Below, piece by piece: positions 1 through 6,735 of a DNA stretch of 15,181 bases (position 1 is the stretch's first letter; each line of letters begins with the position of its first letter). The stretch is taken from NCBI GenBank assembly GCA_012103495.1, contig WLWR01000016.1:1-15181 (forward strand), given 5' to 3'. The DNA comes from Legionellales bacterium (lineage in GTDB: Bacteria; Pseudomonadota; Gammaproteobacteria; WLWR01). The position numbers were made by a program, and so were the translations under genes. Under the pieces are notes generated by a model that had not been told where the DNA came from, searched no databases, and saw only the letters and a list, made by a program, of their open reading frames with translations.

Positions 1-2
1 AA

Positions 3-116
3 TACGCCGGAGCGACCGGCCACGGCGGGTTGCTGGTAATTAAAGGTAATGCCAGCTCGCGCTGTGGCATCTCAATGAAAGGGATCGATATCGTCGTGCA
101 TGGCAACATCGGCTAA
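3..116 (+). pseudogene. Fragment of a GXGXG-domain (GltB C-terminal/GlxC/MgsB-like) coding sequence
   Basis: An open plus-strand frame from the window edge to a TAA at 114-116 reads AGATGHGGLLVIKGNASS followed by RCGISMKGIDIVVHGNIG. This strongly resembles the right-handed beta-helix GXGXG domain of glutamate-synthase-like proteins (GlxC, the MgsB subunit of N-methylglutamate synthase, the GltB C-terminus), where the sequence normally continues with HMSAFM. Here it stops and runs antisense into rplT, so the coding sequence is broken at roughly 101-113. The first 100 bases are about 56% GC, higher than the neighbouring ribosomal protein gene. The start lies outside the window. Family recognition is from memory of the motif and no alignment was run. 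It could be a genuine recombination scar or a chimeric assembly join. Confidence 0.5.
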
Positions 117-398
117 TACTTTACGATCCAGCTCAACACCGGCTTTGTTTAAGCCATTCATGAAACGGCTGTAAGAAATATCGTGTTCACGAGCACCCGC
201 ATTGATACGAACAATCCACAATGCACGGAATTCACGTTTTTTAACGCGACGATCGCGGTAAGCGTATTGATCGGCTTTGATCACTGCTTGTTTAGCAACT
301 CGATACACGCGACTGCGAGCACCGTAATAACCTTTGGCGCGCTTAAGCACCTTCTTGTGTTTAGCTCTGGCAATAACGCCGCGCTTTACTCTCGCCAT
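72..398 (-). CDS. rplT: 50S ribosomal protein L20, C-terminus altered
   Basis: L20 binds 23S rRNA early in large-subunit assembly and in many bacteria also represses translation of its own operon. The 108-residue product opens MARVKRGVIARAKHKKVLKR and keeps the family signature through KGYYGARSRVYRV, QYAYRDRR, INAGAREHDISYS and DRKVLADVA. Family members are usually about 117-119 residues and end in a helix of the type AF..LVEKAKAAL. Here the protein ends abruptly with MHDDIDPFH, so about ten terminal residues are missing or replaced. The ATG is preceded by GAGGAG at 8 bp. It lies 52 bp after rpmI, as in the canonical operon, but no pheS sequence is visible downstream. The last 45 bp overlap the antisense GXGXG fragment. 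Confidence 0.93.
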   Translation of the reverse strand: MARVKRGVIARAKHKKVLKRAKGYYGARSRVYRVAKQAVIKADQYAYRDRRVKKREFRALWIVRINAGAREHDISYSRFMNGLNKAGVELDRKVLADVAMHDDIDPFH

Positions 399-450
399 AA
401 TCGTGACTCCTCAAAATAGTTAGACGTTGAATGAACACATTGATTTAAGG

Positions 451-651
451 CTAGGCGCCCTCTAACAATCGCTCGGCCATGCGTTTATTGGATGTAGCAA
501 ACGTACCACCCTCCACTCGCAAGTGACGTTTACGCTTGGTGGTCATTTTAGTCATAATGTGGTTACGATTTTTACGACGAAATTTAATTGAACCGTTACC
601 GCGTTTTCGAAAACGCTTGGCAGCGCCTCGATGAGTTTTTAACTTAGGCAT
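451..651 (-). CDS. rpmI: 50S ribosomal protein L35
   Basis: A small basic large-subunit protein of 66 residues. The N-terminus MPKLKTHRGAAKRFRKRGNG and the central TKRKRHLR are diagnostic of L35, and the length is normal. The ATG has GGAG six bases upstream. It sits between infC (71-bp gap) and rplT (52-bp gap), the standard order. In enterobacteria the infC-rpmI interval is where L20 acts as a translational repressor. I did not identify that fold here. Confidence 0.97.
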   Translation of the reverse strand: MPKLKTHRGAAKRFRKRGNGSIKFRRKNRNHIMTKMTTKRKRHLRVEGGTFATSNKRMAERLLEGA

Positions 652-722
652 TGTGAACTCCGCATTTAAGTTTATTGAATCTTTAGGGTTTCATTAGGGC
701 AACAAAGCACCCATACTAAACC

Positions 723-1226
723 CTACTTTTTAGGTGCAAGCACCATCACCAATTGGCGTCCTTCTCGTTTGGGGCGCGCTTCAACGACACTACAATCGGT
801 CAAATCAACGGCAATCCGTTCCAACAGTTCCATCCCTAACTCTTGGTGAGCAATTTCACGACCACGAAACCGTACCGTGACTTTTGCTTTGTCGCCATTT
901 TCCAGGAATCGTCTCAGGTTGCGTAGTTTGACCTGGTAATCCCCTTCCTCCGTGCTTGGCCTTATTTTTACTTCCTTGACTTGAATCTGTTTTTGCTTAC
1001 GCTTGGCAGCATGTTGTTTCTTTTCTTGATCATATTTAAATTTACCATAATCAATCAATCGACACACCGGCGGCGTTGCCGCCGCAGAAATCTCTACTAA
1101 ATCCAATCCCGCTTCTTTCGCCATTCGCAATGCTTCATCACGCGAAATGACGCCGACTTGATCACCACTGCCATCAATTAACCGAACTTCTATGGCACGG
1201 ATTTGATCATTGATCCGATTTTTAAT
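723..1226 (-). CDS. infC: Translation initiation factor IF-3 with AUU start codon
   Basis: IF-3 binds the 30S subunit, prevents premature 50S joining and proofreads start codon and initiator tRNA. The frame extends upstream of the first ATG (1130) to an ATT at 1224-1226, giving 167 residues. The added stretch reads KNRINDQIRAIEVRLID, the conserved IF-3 N-terminus, so an ATG start at 1130 would remove about 32 essential residues. A perfect GGAGG lies 7 bp before the ATT. The C-domain shows KEVKIRPSTEEGDYQVK and RFRGREIAHQELG. Two bases separate the start from the thrS stop, so translation is probably coupled. In E. coli the AUU start lets IF-3 repress its own synthesis, and the same control is likely here. 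Confidence 0.95.
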   Translation of the reverse strand: MKNRINDQIRAIEVRLIDGSGDQVGVISRDEALRMAKEAGLDLVEISAAATPPVCRLIDYGKFKYDQEKKQHAAKRKQKQIQVKEVKIRPSTEEGDYQVKLRNLRRFLENGDKAKVTVRFRGREIAHQELGMELLERIAVDLTDCSVVEARPKREGRQLVMVLAPKK

Positions 1227-1228
1227 AA

Positions 1229-3166
1229 CTAATCCTCCACTTGACCTTGCAGTTTGGTCTCTTTATGAGTCACATCTTTTTTGAGTATGGCTAGAAACGC
1301 GCCGACAGACAGACTACCAAGGTCTCGACCTTCACGAGTACGAACTGCTACGGTGTTGGTTTCTACTTCTCTATCACCCACCACCACTAAATAAGGGACT
1401 CTATTTAATGTATGGTGGCGGATTTTAAAGCTTATTTTCTCATTTCTCAAGTCACAATCTGCACGATAGCCTTGTTGTTTCAATTCTTGAGTAATTTGAC
1501 GTGCGTAATCATGTTGTTGATCGGTGATAGTTAACACCATCATTTGACATGGCGCAAGCCAAGTTGGCAATTTACCTGCGTAATGCTCGATTAAAATACC
1601 CATGAACCGTTCAAATGTCCCCAAAATAGCGCGATGCAACATCACCGGGGTTTGTTTACTACCATCTTCGGCAATATAATGGGCTCCCAACCGCTCCGGC
1701 ATGGAGAAATCCACCTGCATAGTGCCACATTGCCAAACACGTCCGAGACAATCGCGCAATGAACATTCAATTTTAGGGCCGTAAAATGCACCTTCGCCCG
1801 GATTGACGGCCCATTCCAATTGCCGCTGAGTCAAAGCATTGGCCAACGCTTGCTCGGCTTTTTCCCAATTGGCCGCCGACCCAATGTGTCGTTCAGGTTG
1901 GGTGGCTAGGCGAAAAATAACGTCTTCAAAACCAAAATCTCGGTAAACCTTTAACAAGGATTGCAAAAATACATCCACTTCTTGCTGGATTTGCGCATGG
2001 GTACAAAAAATATGTCCATCATCTTGCACAAAGTTACGCACACGCATCAAACCATGCAACGCCCCTGACGGTTCACATCGATGACAATTACCAAACTCCG
2101 CCAACCGAATGGGCAAATCCCGATAACTGCGCAATTGACTGTTGAACACTTGAATGTGACAGGGACAGTTCATCGGTTTGATGGCAAACACGTGATTTTC
2201 GGTTTCGGTGATAAACATTTCTTCGTGAAACATGGCCCAGTGACCAGACTTTTCCCACAATTGTCGATCGACGATTTGTGGCGTGCGGATCTCTTGATAC
2301 TGCTGATCATCCAACAATGCTCGTAAATATTGCTGCATGGTTTGATACACGGACCATCCGGCTTGATGCCAAAACACCATCCCCGGCGCTTCGGGCTGAA
2401 AATGAAAAAAATCCAATTCGCGACCCAACTTACGATGATCACGTTTTTCGGCTTCTTCAATGCGCATTAAATACGCTTTCAATGCTTTTTTATTGGCCCA
2501 TGCCGTTCCATAAATACGCTGCAACATTTCATTGTTGGCATCACCCCGCCAATAAGCTCCGGCAACTTTCGTCAATTTGAACGCGCCCAGTTTACCGGTA
2601 CTCGGCACATGCGGACCACGGCATAAATCCTCGTAATCGCCCTGTTTGTACAAAGAAATGATTTCATCTTCAGCAATGTCTTCAATAATTTGAGCTTTAT
2701 AGTGCTCGCCCAATTGGCGAAAATAAGCAATGGCTTCATCACGTGGCATGTCCCGACGTGAAATCGATAAATCTTGCTTTACCAATTCCAACATTCGCTC
2801 TTCAATGCGTTGTAAATCTTTTGGGGTGAATGATCGCTGAAAGGCAAAATCATGATAAAACCCATCTTCCACCACCGGCCCAATCGTGATCTGTGCTTGT
2901 GGATACAATTGTTTGACGGCTTGTGCTAACAAATGAGCCGTGGAATGACGAATCACTTCCAAACCCGCATCGTCCCGATCAGTGACAATCACCACCGTGC
3001 AATCCTGGCGGATGACAAACGAGGTATCCACCAATTGACCATTGACCTTACCCTCAATAGCGGCTTTGGCTAGATTCACACTAATACGCTCAGCTACTTC
3101 CACCACCGAAACCGGCGCGGTAAACGTTTGTTGGCTGCCATCTGGCAAAGTAATTACAGGACTCAT
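1229..3166 (-). CDS. thrS: Threonyl-tRNA synthetase
   Basis: Charges tRNA-Thr in the cytoplasm. The 645 residues comprise an N-terminal TGS domain (about 1-62), an editing domain with HSTAHLLAQ (H74, H78) and GPVVEDGFYHDF, a class II catalytic core and an anticodon-binding domain. In the core, MNCPCHIQVF supplies the zinc Cys, GNCHRCEPSGALHGLMRVR is motif 2, and MLHRAILGTFERF is motif 3. Length matches the family (about 640). I chose the ATG at 3166 (MSPVITLPDGS) because it aligns with known N-termini and has GAGAAG just upstream. An in-frame ATG at 3181 would add five residues (MFEKT) without a better ribosome site. It is followed two bases later by infC. No threonine-specific leader was recognised. 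Confidence 0.97.
   Translation of the reverse strand: MSPVITLPDGSQQTFTAPVSVVEVAERISVNLAKAAIEGKVNGQLVDTSFVIRQDCTVVIVTDRDDAGLEVIRHSTAHLLAQAVKQLYPQAQITIGPVVEDGFYHDFAFQRSFTPKDLQRIEERMLELVKQDLSISRRDMPRDEAIAYFRQLGEHYKAQIIEDIAEDEIISLYKQGDYEDLCRGPHVPSTGKLGAFKLTKVAGAYWRGDANNEMLQRIYGTAWANKKALKAYLMRIEEAEKRDHRKLGRELDFFHFQPEAPGMVFWHQAGWSVYQTMQQYLRALLDDQQYQEIRTPQIVDRQLWEKSGHWAMFHEEMFITETENHVFAIKPMNCPCHIQVFNSQLRSYRDLPIRLAEFGNCHRCEPSGALHGLMRVRNFVQDDGHIFCTHAQIQQEVDVFLQSLLKVYRDFGFEDVIFRLATQPERHIGSAANWEKAEQALANALTQRQLEWAVNPGEGAFYGPKIECSLRDCLGRVWQCGTMQVDFSMPERLGAHYIAEDGSKQTPVMLHRAILGTFERFMGILIEHYAGKLPTWLAPCQMMVLTITDQQHDYARQITQELKQQGYRADCDLRNEKISFKIRHHTLNRVPYLVVVGDREVETNTVAVRTREGRDLGSLSVGAFLAILKKDVTHKETKLQGQVED
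1234..1238 (-). promoter_or_regulatory. Shine-Dalgarno of infC that fixes the AUU start
   Basis: GGAGG on the minus strand lies inside the last codons of thrS, 7 bp before ATT at 1226. No ATG is placed to use it. This is the main reason for annotating the rare start codon. Confidence 0.85.
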
Positions 3167-3247
3167 GGTCTTCTCAAACATCTCATTTCTTGGTCATCGA
3201 AGGCACCAATCTCTCACCCCCTCAATCACCATCCTATGCAAATTCAA

Positions 3248-3323
3248 TGGTAGGCACGAGTGGAATCGAACCACCGACCCCCACCATGTCAAGGTGGTGC
3301 TCTAACCCCTGAGCTACGTGCCT
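3248..3323 (-). tRNA. tRNA-Val (GAC)
   Basis: A cloverleaf of 76 nt including an encoded CCA (3248-3250). The acceptor stem pairs AGGCACG with CGTGCCT and the discriminator is A. The anticodon stem is CCACC/GGTGG around the loop TTGACAT, giving anticodon GAC (3288-3290 on the complementary strand), which reads GUC and GUU valine codons. The T arm carries GGTTCGATTCC. The body is nearly the same as enterobacterial tRNA-Val(GAC), but the acceptor stem starts with A-U. It lies 81 bp upstream of thrS on the same strand, so read-through into the operon is possible. Confidence 0.97.
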
Positions 3324-3339
3324 ATTATGCGAACGGGTA

Positions 3340-3368
3340 AGCTTATTTTTAGATCGATGGCTTGTCAA
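3340..3368 (-). promoter_or_regulatory. Probable sigma-70 promoter of tRNA-Val
   Basis: On the minus strand a perfect TTGACA (3363-3368) is followed after 17 bp by TAAGCT (3340-3345), a weak -10 match. The -10 ends 16 bp before the mature tRNA 5' end. The ideal -35 and spacing make this credible. It may also feed thrS-infC-rpmI-rplT. Confidence 0.5.
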
Positions 3369-3391
3369 CGATTTCGTGTACGATGTTTTTA

Positions 3392-3431
3392 TATACCCAT
3401 TCCACTTGAAGCTTCAAGTGGAATGGGTATA
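3392..3431. repeat. Perfect 40-bp palindrome, copy 1 of a dispersed repeat family
   Basis: TATACCCATTCCACTTGAAG is followed immediately by its exact reverse complement, centred on AAGCTT with no loop and no mismatch. Single strands would fold into a 20-bp hairpin. The same arm, with small changes, recurs at 6624-6729 and 9406-9425, so this is a dispersed family, probably a small non-autonomous mobile repeat. No transposase is nearby and there is no obvious target duplication. It has no T tract on either side, so a terminator role is not clear. Confidence 0.85.
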
Positions 3432-3572
3432 GACCTTCCTAAATTAGAAGATCAAGAAAAACACTTCCAAAACAAAATGGTTTGAATTGTAGGGTAGAGA
3501 TTCCCCCTCTCCCTGAATCAGTCCTGCATCAGGATAATAAGTTCTAAGTTTATGAAATTAAAGTTCAGCCGT
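3432..3572. other. AT-rich intergenic stretch, no gene seen
   Basis: This part of the 327-bp gap between tRNA-Val and the coiled-coil gene shows no credible coding frame, RNA fold or further repeat. A short pyrimidine-rich run (ttccccctctccctga) lies at about 3502-3517. The gap's identifiable contents are the palindrome to the left and the promoter to the right. Confidence 0.5.
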
Positions 3573-3606
3573 CTTAATAATTCATTAATTCATCCGGTGA
3601 TATGAT
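3573..3606 (+). promoter_or_regulatory. Candidate PmrA-type promoter of the coiled-coil gene
   Basis: CTTAATAAT (3573-3581) and ATTAATTCA (3584-3592) place two TTAAT cores exactly 11 bp apart, one helical turn. A -10 like TATGAT follows at 3601-3606, 45 bp before the start codon. The PmrA response regulator that controls many Dot/Icm effector genes in Legionella and Coxiella binds tandem cTTAATatT half-sites. The first half-site differs at one weakly conserved base, while the second keeps only the core. In an AT-rich gap a chance match is possible. Confidence 0.35.
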
Positions 3607-3650
3607 GGCGATCTTGCACATGTTTAGTAATCAGTAGAAGGTAAATCATT

Positions 3651-5423
3651 ATGTGTAGCCGCCCAGTAAATATGGATGAAATTTTTGATTCTCGCAACGA
3701 TGGAACAGCCTCCCGATCAACAGACACTGTATACATAAGAGGGGAAACTATTGTCTCTACCGCCTCAGCTCTATCAACATTTCCACGCGCGTTTATAGCA
3801 CAAGAAACCTTAGAAGATACAGAAAAACAAACCGTCCAGCAGTATCTCAAAACAATCGACCAGATAAAAACATCCTGGAAAGGAGCATTGAGCACCCTTA
3901 ATCAGACGGTATCAAAAGAAGAGCAACAATGGCAGCTATGTTTGAATCAAATCATAGTAGAGAAGGCACAGCAACTAGGTCAGTCGTTACAGAATTCATC
4001 AATAGACCTGCAGCAAATCCAACAACAAGCATTAAGATCACTTCAACAAAACATAACGCAAGAATCAATAAGTTTATGGTTCCAAACCTTGTCTCTATTT
4101 GAACAAGAGAAGTTAAATCCTTTAGTACAAAAAGTGTCAGAATTACTTCAACAAATGGAACAAAAATGTCAAAGACAGTTACAGAAAATAGAACAAAAAG
4201 AATCAATTTCCACAACCGATATTGATCATTTTTTATCAGCCCAGCAACAAGATATAAATACGTGTCAAGAAGAATTAGAAAGCTCATGGCAGAACACTGT
4301 TCAAACATTTTCAAAAGAATGCCAAGCGAAGGCAAACTTGTTGTTAAAAAATTATACAGACAATCTCCAGTTGGCGCTCACTCAGGAAAGATTGGCTGAT
4401 GAAATACAACGCTTGCAAGCATCGCATTCAACACAACCAATATCCCAACCACCCAACAACACTTATCAAAAAACAACATCAAGCTCACAACCACCGACTC
4501 CTGCTGATTCTGATAAAGAAAATAAGAGTGACAATTTTGCGGACACACTAAATTCCCATCCTCAAAAAGAAAGTACTATTAACCCAGAGGCTGATAGTCA
4601 ACAAAAACCAGCAAGCAAGCAGCCCGTATTAACTCTTGATACCACCGATTTGCATAGGTCTTGGCAACCAGAGCAGGAACCGTCACCAAAATCATCCCCC
4701 CTTGCAAAAAGACAATCCATGCTATCACCACAGCAACTAAAATACTTCCAACGTATCCGCCCAGCACAGAACACGACTCACAAAGTCGTTCCTCAAACAC
4801 CCAAAAAATCGCTAGAAAGTTATCATCCCAAACCTGCGAAGACGATCAAGGAAGTGATTGCTGAAGTTGAAAAAATCATTCAATTGCTAAATTTGATCAA
4901 ACAACGCCGGACGAGACATCCAGACATAGATTGTTTGGATGTAACAAAAGTTATTTTCCCTCAAGAAGGCTCGCCTCGTTTACTAAATTCTGGCGTTGAT
5001 CTTACGGAAGAACATTCCAGACCGATGATCTGTTTTATCTCAGACTCAGCCCCAGAAACATCACAGGCACATGCAAAAGCGGAGCTCAACCTGATTGATG
5101 ACTTCATCGTAGAAATATTTAGCCACAGAAGCCAGTTCGACCAACAGTATCAGCCAGCAATCAGTCAAATGATCCAATTAAGCCAAAGCACAAAGTACAA
5201 TTCAAACACCAAGTCTTCACCCACCAGTCTTGACGATTTAATCAAAGGATTTACCCAATCAATTAAGGACTTAAAAAAACCTTCGTCCGCGACACATACA
5301 CAAGGTATGGCAACTAAAAGTTCATCATTTTTTCCAAGCATTTCGAGTCTCATGAGTCGACTCACCACCCTCACACTATCAGTAACAGACTCTGACCACT
5401 CAAAACCAACGCCAACTTTCTAA
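3651..5423 (+). CDS. Gln/Ser-rich coiled-coil protein of unknown function, candidate secreted effector
   Basis: I do not recognise this 590-residue protein. There is no signal peptide or membrane segment. Residues about 50-260 are Gln/Glu/Leu-rich with helical spacing (for example LQQIQQQALRSLQQN and LSLFEQEKLNPLVQKVSELL), suggesting a long coiled coil. Residues about 260-400 are a disordered Pro/Ser/Gln/Lys linker. A second helical part starts near TIKEVIAEVEKIIQLLNLI, with SLDDLIKGFTQSIKDL later. The tail is rich in Ser and Thr and ends SDHSKPTPTF. AAGG lies 9 bp before the ATG. Size, disorder, coiled coil, polar tail and the PmrA-like upstream box together fit a type IV secreted effector, but no secretion system is visible in the window. 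A structural or filament-associated role is equally possible. Confidence 0.8.
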   Translation: MCSRPVNMDEIFDSRNDGTASRSTDTVYIRGETIVSTASALSTFPRAFIAQETLEDTEKQTVQQYLKTIDQIKTSWKGALSTLNQTVSKEEQQWQLCLNQIIVEKAQQLGQSLQNSSIDLQQIQQQALRSLQQNITQESISLWFQTLSLFEQEKLNPLVQKVSELLQQMEQKCQRQLQKIEQKESISTTDIDHFLSAQQQDINTCQEELESSWQNTVQTFSKECQAKANLLLKNYTDNLQLALTQERLADEIQRLQASHSTQPISQPPNNTYQKTTSSSQPPTPADSDKENKSDNFADTLNSHPQKESTINPEADSQQKPASKQPVLTLDTTDLHRSWQPEQEPSPKSSPLAKRQSMLSPQQLKYFQRIRPAQNTTHKVVPQTPKKSLESYHPKPAKTIKEVIAEVEKIIQLLNLIKQRRTRHPDIDCLDVTKVIFPQEGSPRLLNSGVDLTEEHSRPMICFISDSAPETSQAHAKAELNLIDDFIVEIFSHRSQFDQQYQPAISQMIQLSQSTKYNSNTKSSPTSLDDLIKGFTQSIKDLKKPSSATHTQGMATKSSSFFPSISSLMSRLTTLTLSVTDSDHSKPTPTF

Positions 5424-5431
5424 CGCTGCAA

Positions 5432-5465
5432 CAATGCGCTTGCCCACTTTTTGGCAAGCGCATTG
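5432..5465. terminator. Hairpin between convergent genes, possible bidirectional terminator
   Basis: CAATGCGCTTGCC (5432-5444) pairs perfectly with GGCAAGCGCATTG (5453-5465) around an 8-nt loop, CACTTTTT. It sits in the 66-bp gap between the stops of two converging genes, where a shared terminator is expected. There is no T tract after the stem on either strand (the Ts are in the loop), so intrinsic termination may be weak and 3'-end protection is an alternative. Confidence 0.5.
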
Positions 5466-5489
5466 CAACTCAAAAATCGCCAAAAATCT

Positions 5490-6593
5490 TCAAATCCACA
5501 AAGTATACAATCGATAGCGGCGAAACAATCGACTCCAATGGCGACAAATGTTTTCTATTGGGCTGCCGGCTGGAATCATTGCGAAATTTAATTGTTGGTA
5601 ATCACGCAACAACGCTTGATCCGCCATTTTGTAAATCAATCCTTTAGCCAAGCGACGATGTTGATGCGATCGGGCAATCGCGACATAACCCACATTCATA
5701 ACATCCACCGCTCGCTTGGCGCGCTGAGTACGCCACCATTTGGTCAGACTAGAACCAGTGTATGTTTGTTGCACGGTGGGTAAATGATCCGCCAGACTGT
5801 AAATAAACCCAACCTCGCGCTGCATGTCGTCCATCACAAACAACGCTAACTGTGGATCGAAATATGTTTTTAACTGTGGCAATCGTTGAATAAAGCCACC
5901 AGTGAGCGCATTGGCAATCGAATGAGGATGCAATTGCGCTTGCTGCATCAAACGCTGCATTAATTTAATTTCATCATCAAAACGAGACAAGCGAAATGGG
6001 CGAAACGCATAATCGTGATCCAACACATGTTGATAATCGATTTTTAACATCGCTAATAATTTCGGCAAATCATCCACTCGATATGAATTCAAATCTTCAA
6101 AAATGTGAAATCCATAGTCTTCCCACAAATCACCGTAATAACGAGGATTGTTTGGCTCAAACAAAAAAAGCCTTCGTTTAAACGGCCCTAAATTAACTCC
6201 AGATTCATACCAAAAATGACTACTCACCGGACCAATTACTTGCTGGACACCGTGCTGTTTAAACCATTCCAATGCTACGTCAAACAATAATTGTGCAGCG
6301 TCTTTGGTTTCGCGCGCCGCAAAATAACCTATCAACCCCAAAGGCGCACCCTGCTCATCACGCACGGTGGGGTTCATCCGCGCGACCAATCTCGCACACA
6401 CTTGATCATCGATCATCGCCAGTAAAATTTTTTGCTGTTCAGGTTGGTAGTGTGCACGAAATAAACTTTGTTCTAACTGCGCTTGTGGTCTGGGTAAGAA
6501 GCTTTTCACCTCCTGTCCAAGTTCGATCTCTAGCTGATGAAACTGCGCCAGGCGGGGATCGTATTGTTCCAGCTCGTAGACCACTACCTTCAT
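5490..6593 (-). CDS. YghO/GNAT-like putative acyltransferase
   Basis: A cytoplasmic protein of 367 residues resembling the YghO-like branch of the GNAT acetyltransferase fold. The N-terminal half contains a GNAT-like beta-alpha pattern (LIGYFAARETKDAAQLLFDV, residues about 87-106) followed by WFKQHGVQQVIGPVSSHFWY, a family-typical RGPVN-like turn that leads into ESGVNL. The second half (about 190-367) looks like another GNAT-type lobe with NVGYVAIARSHQHRRLAKGL, the expected acyl-CoA-binding region. Substrate is unknown. I chose the ATG at 6593 (MKVVVYELEQYDP). ATGs at 6623 and 6632 would start inside the end of a dispersed repeat and have no better ribosome site. It converges with the coiled-coil gene. 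Confidence 0.7.
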   Translation of the reverse strand: MKVVVYELEQYDPRLAQFHQLEIELGQEVKSFLPRPQAQLEQSLFRAHYQPEQQKILLAMIDDQVCARLVARMNPTVRDEQGAPLGLIGYFAARETKDAAQLLFDVALEWFKQHGVQQVIGPVSSHFWYESGVNLGPFKRRLFLFEPNNPRYYGDLWEDYGFHIFEDLNSYRVDDLPKLLAMLKIDYQHVLDHDYAFRPFRLSRFDDEIKLMQRLMQQAQLHPHSIANALTGGFIQRLPQLKTYFDPQLALFVMDDMQREVGFIYSLADHLPTVQQTYTGSSLTKWWRTQRAKRAVDVMNVGYVAIARSHQHRRLAKGLIYKMADQALLRDYQQLNFAMIPAGSPIENICRHWSRLFRRYRLYTLWI

Positions 6594-6621
6594 ATCGACA
6601 CTATGCAAATAAATTGGCCGC

Positions 6622-6650
6622 ATTATACCCATTCCACTTCAAGATGAGAA
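6622..6650 (-). promoter_or_regulatory. Possible promoter partly formed by the repeat end
   Basis: On the minus strand a perfect TATAAT (6622-6627) overlaps the terminal TATACCC of the repeat. A partial -35, TTCTCA (6645-6650), lies 17 bp upstream inside the repeat. Transcription would begin about 20 bp before the ATG at 6593. The -35 is only a 4/6 match. Confidence 0.4.
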
Positions 6651-6729
6651 CCCTACTCGCGGTTGGCTTATTACCTCAGATGGTATTTTAAGCATGCATT
6701 GGACGACATCTTGAAATGAAATGGCTATA
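6624..6729. repeat. 106-bp inverted-repeat element, copy 2 of the TATACCCATTC family
   Basis: The left arm TATACCCATTCCACTTCAAG (6624-6643, then ATG) matches the complement of the right arm, whose minus-strand reading begins TATAGCCATTTCATTTCAAG (from 6729, then ATG). The arms differ at three bases and are separated by about 60 bp of non-coding spacer. The outer arm matches the 40-bp palindrome at 3392. It fills the gap between the SDR stop and the GNAT start. This looks like a MITE or large REP-type unit without a transposase. Confidence 0.75.
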
Positions 6730-6735
6730 GAAAGC

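Noticed and set aside
3167..3247. Threonine-responsive leader or tRNA-Thr mimic before thrS
   Set aside because: No Thr anticodon-like stem-loop could be drawn in the 81-bp gap; it looks like plain spacer between tRNA-Val and thrS.
3952..4335. Minus-strand hydrophobic frame of 127 codons
   Set aside because: Shadow of the Gln-rich coiled coil: antisense of CAA/CAG codons gives Leu/Val and a false membrane-like protein.
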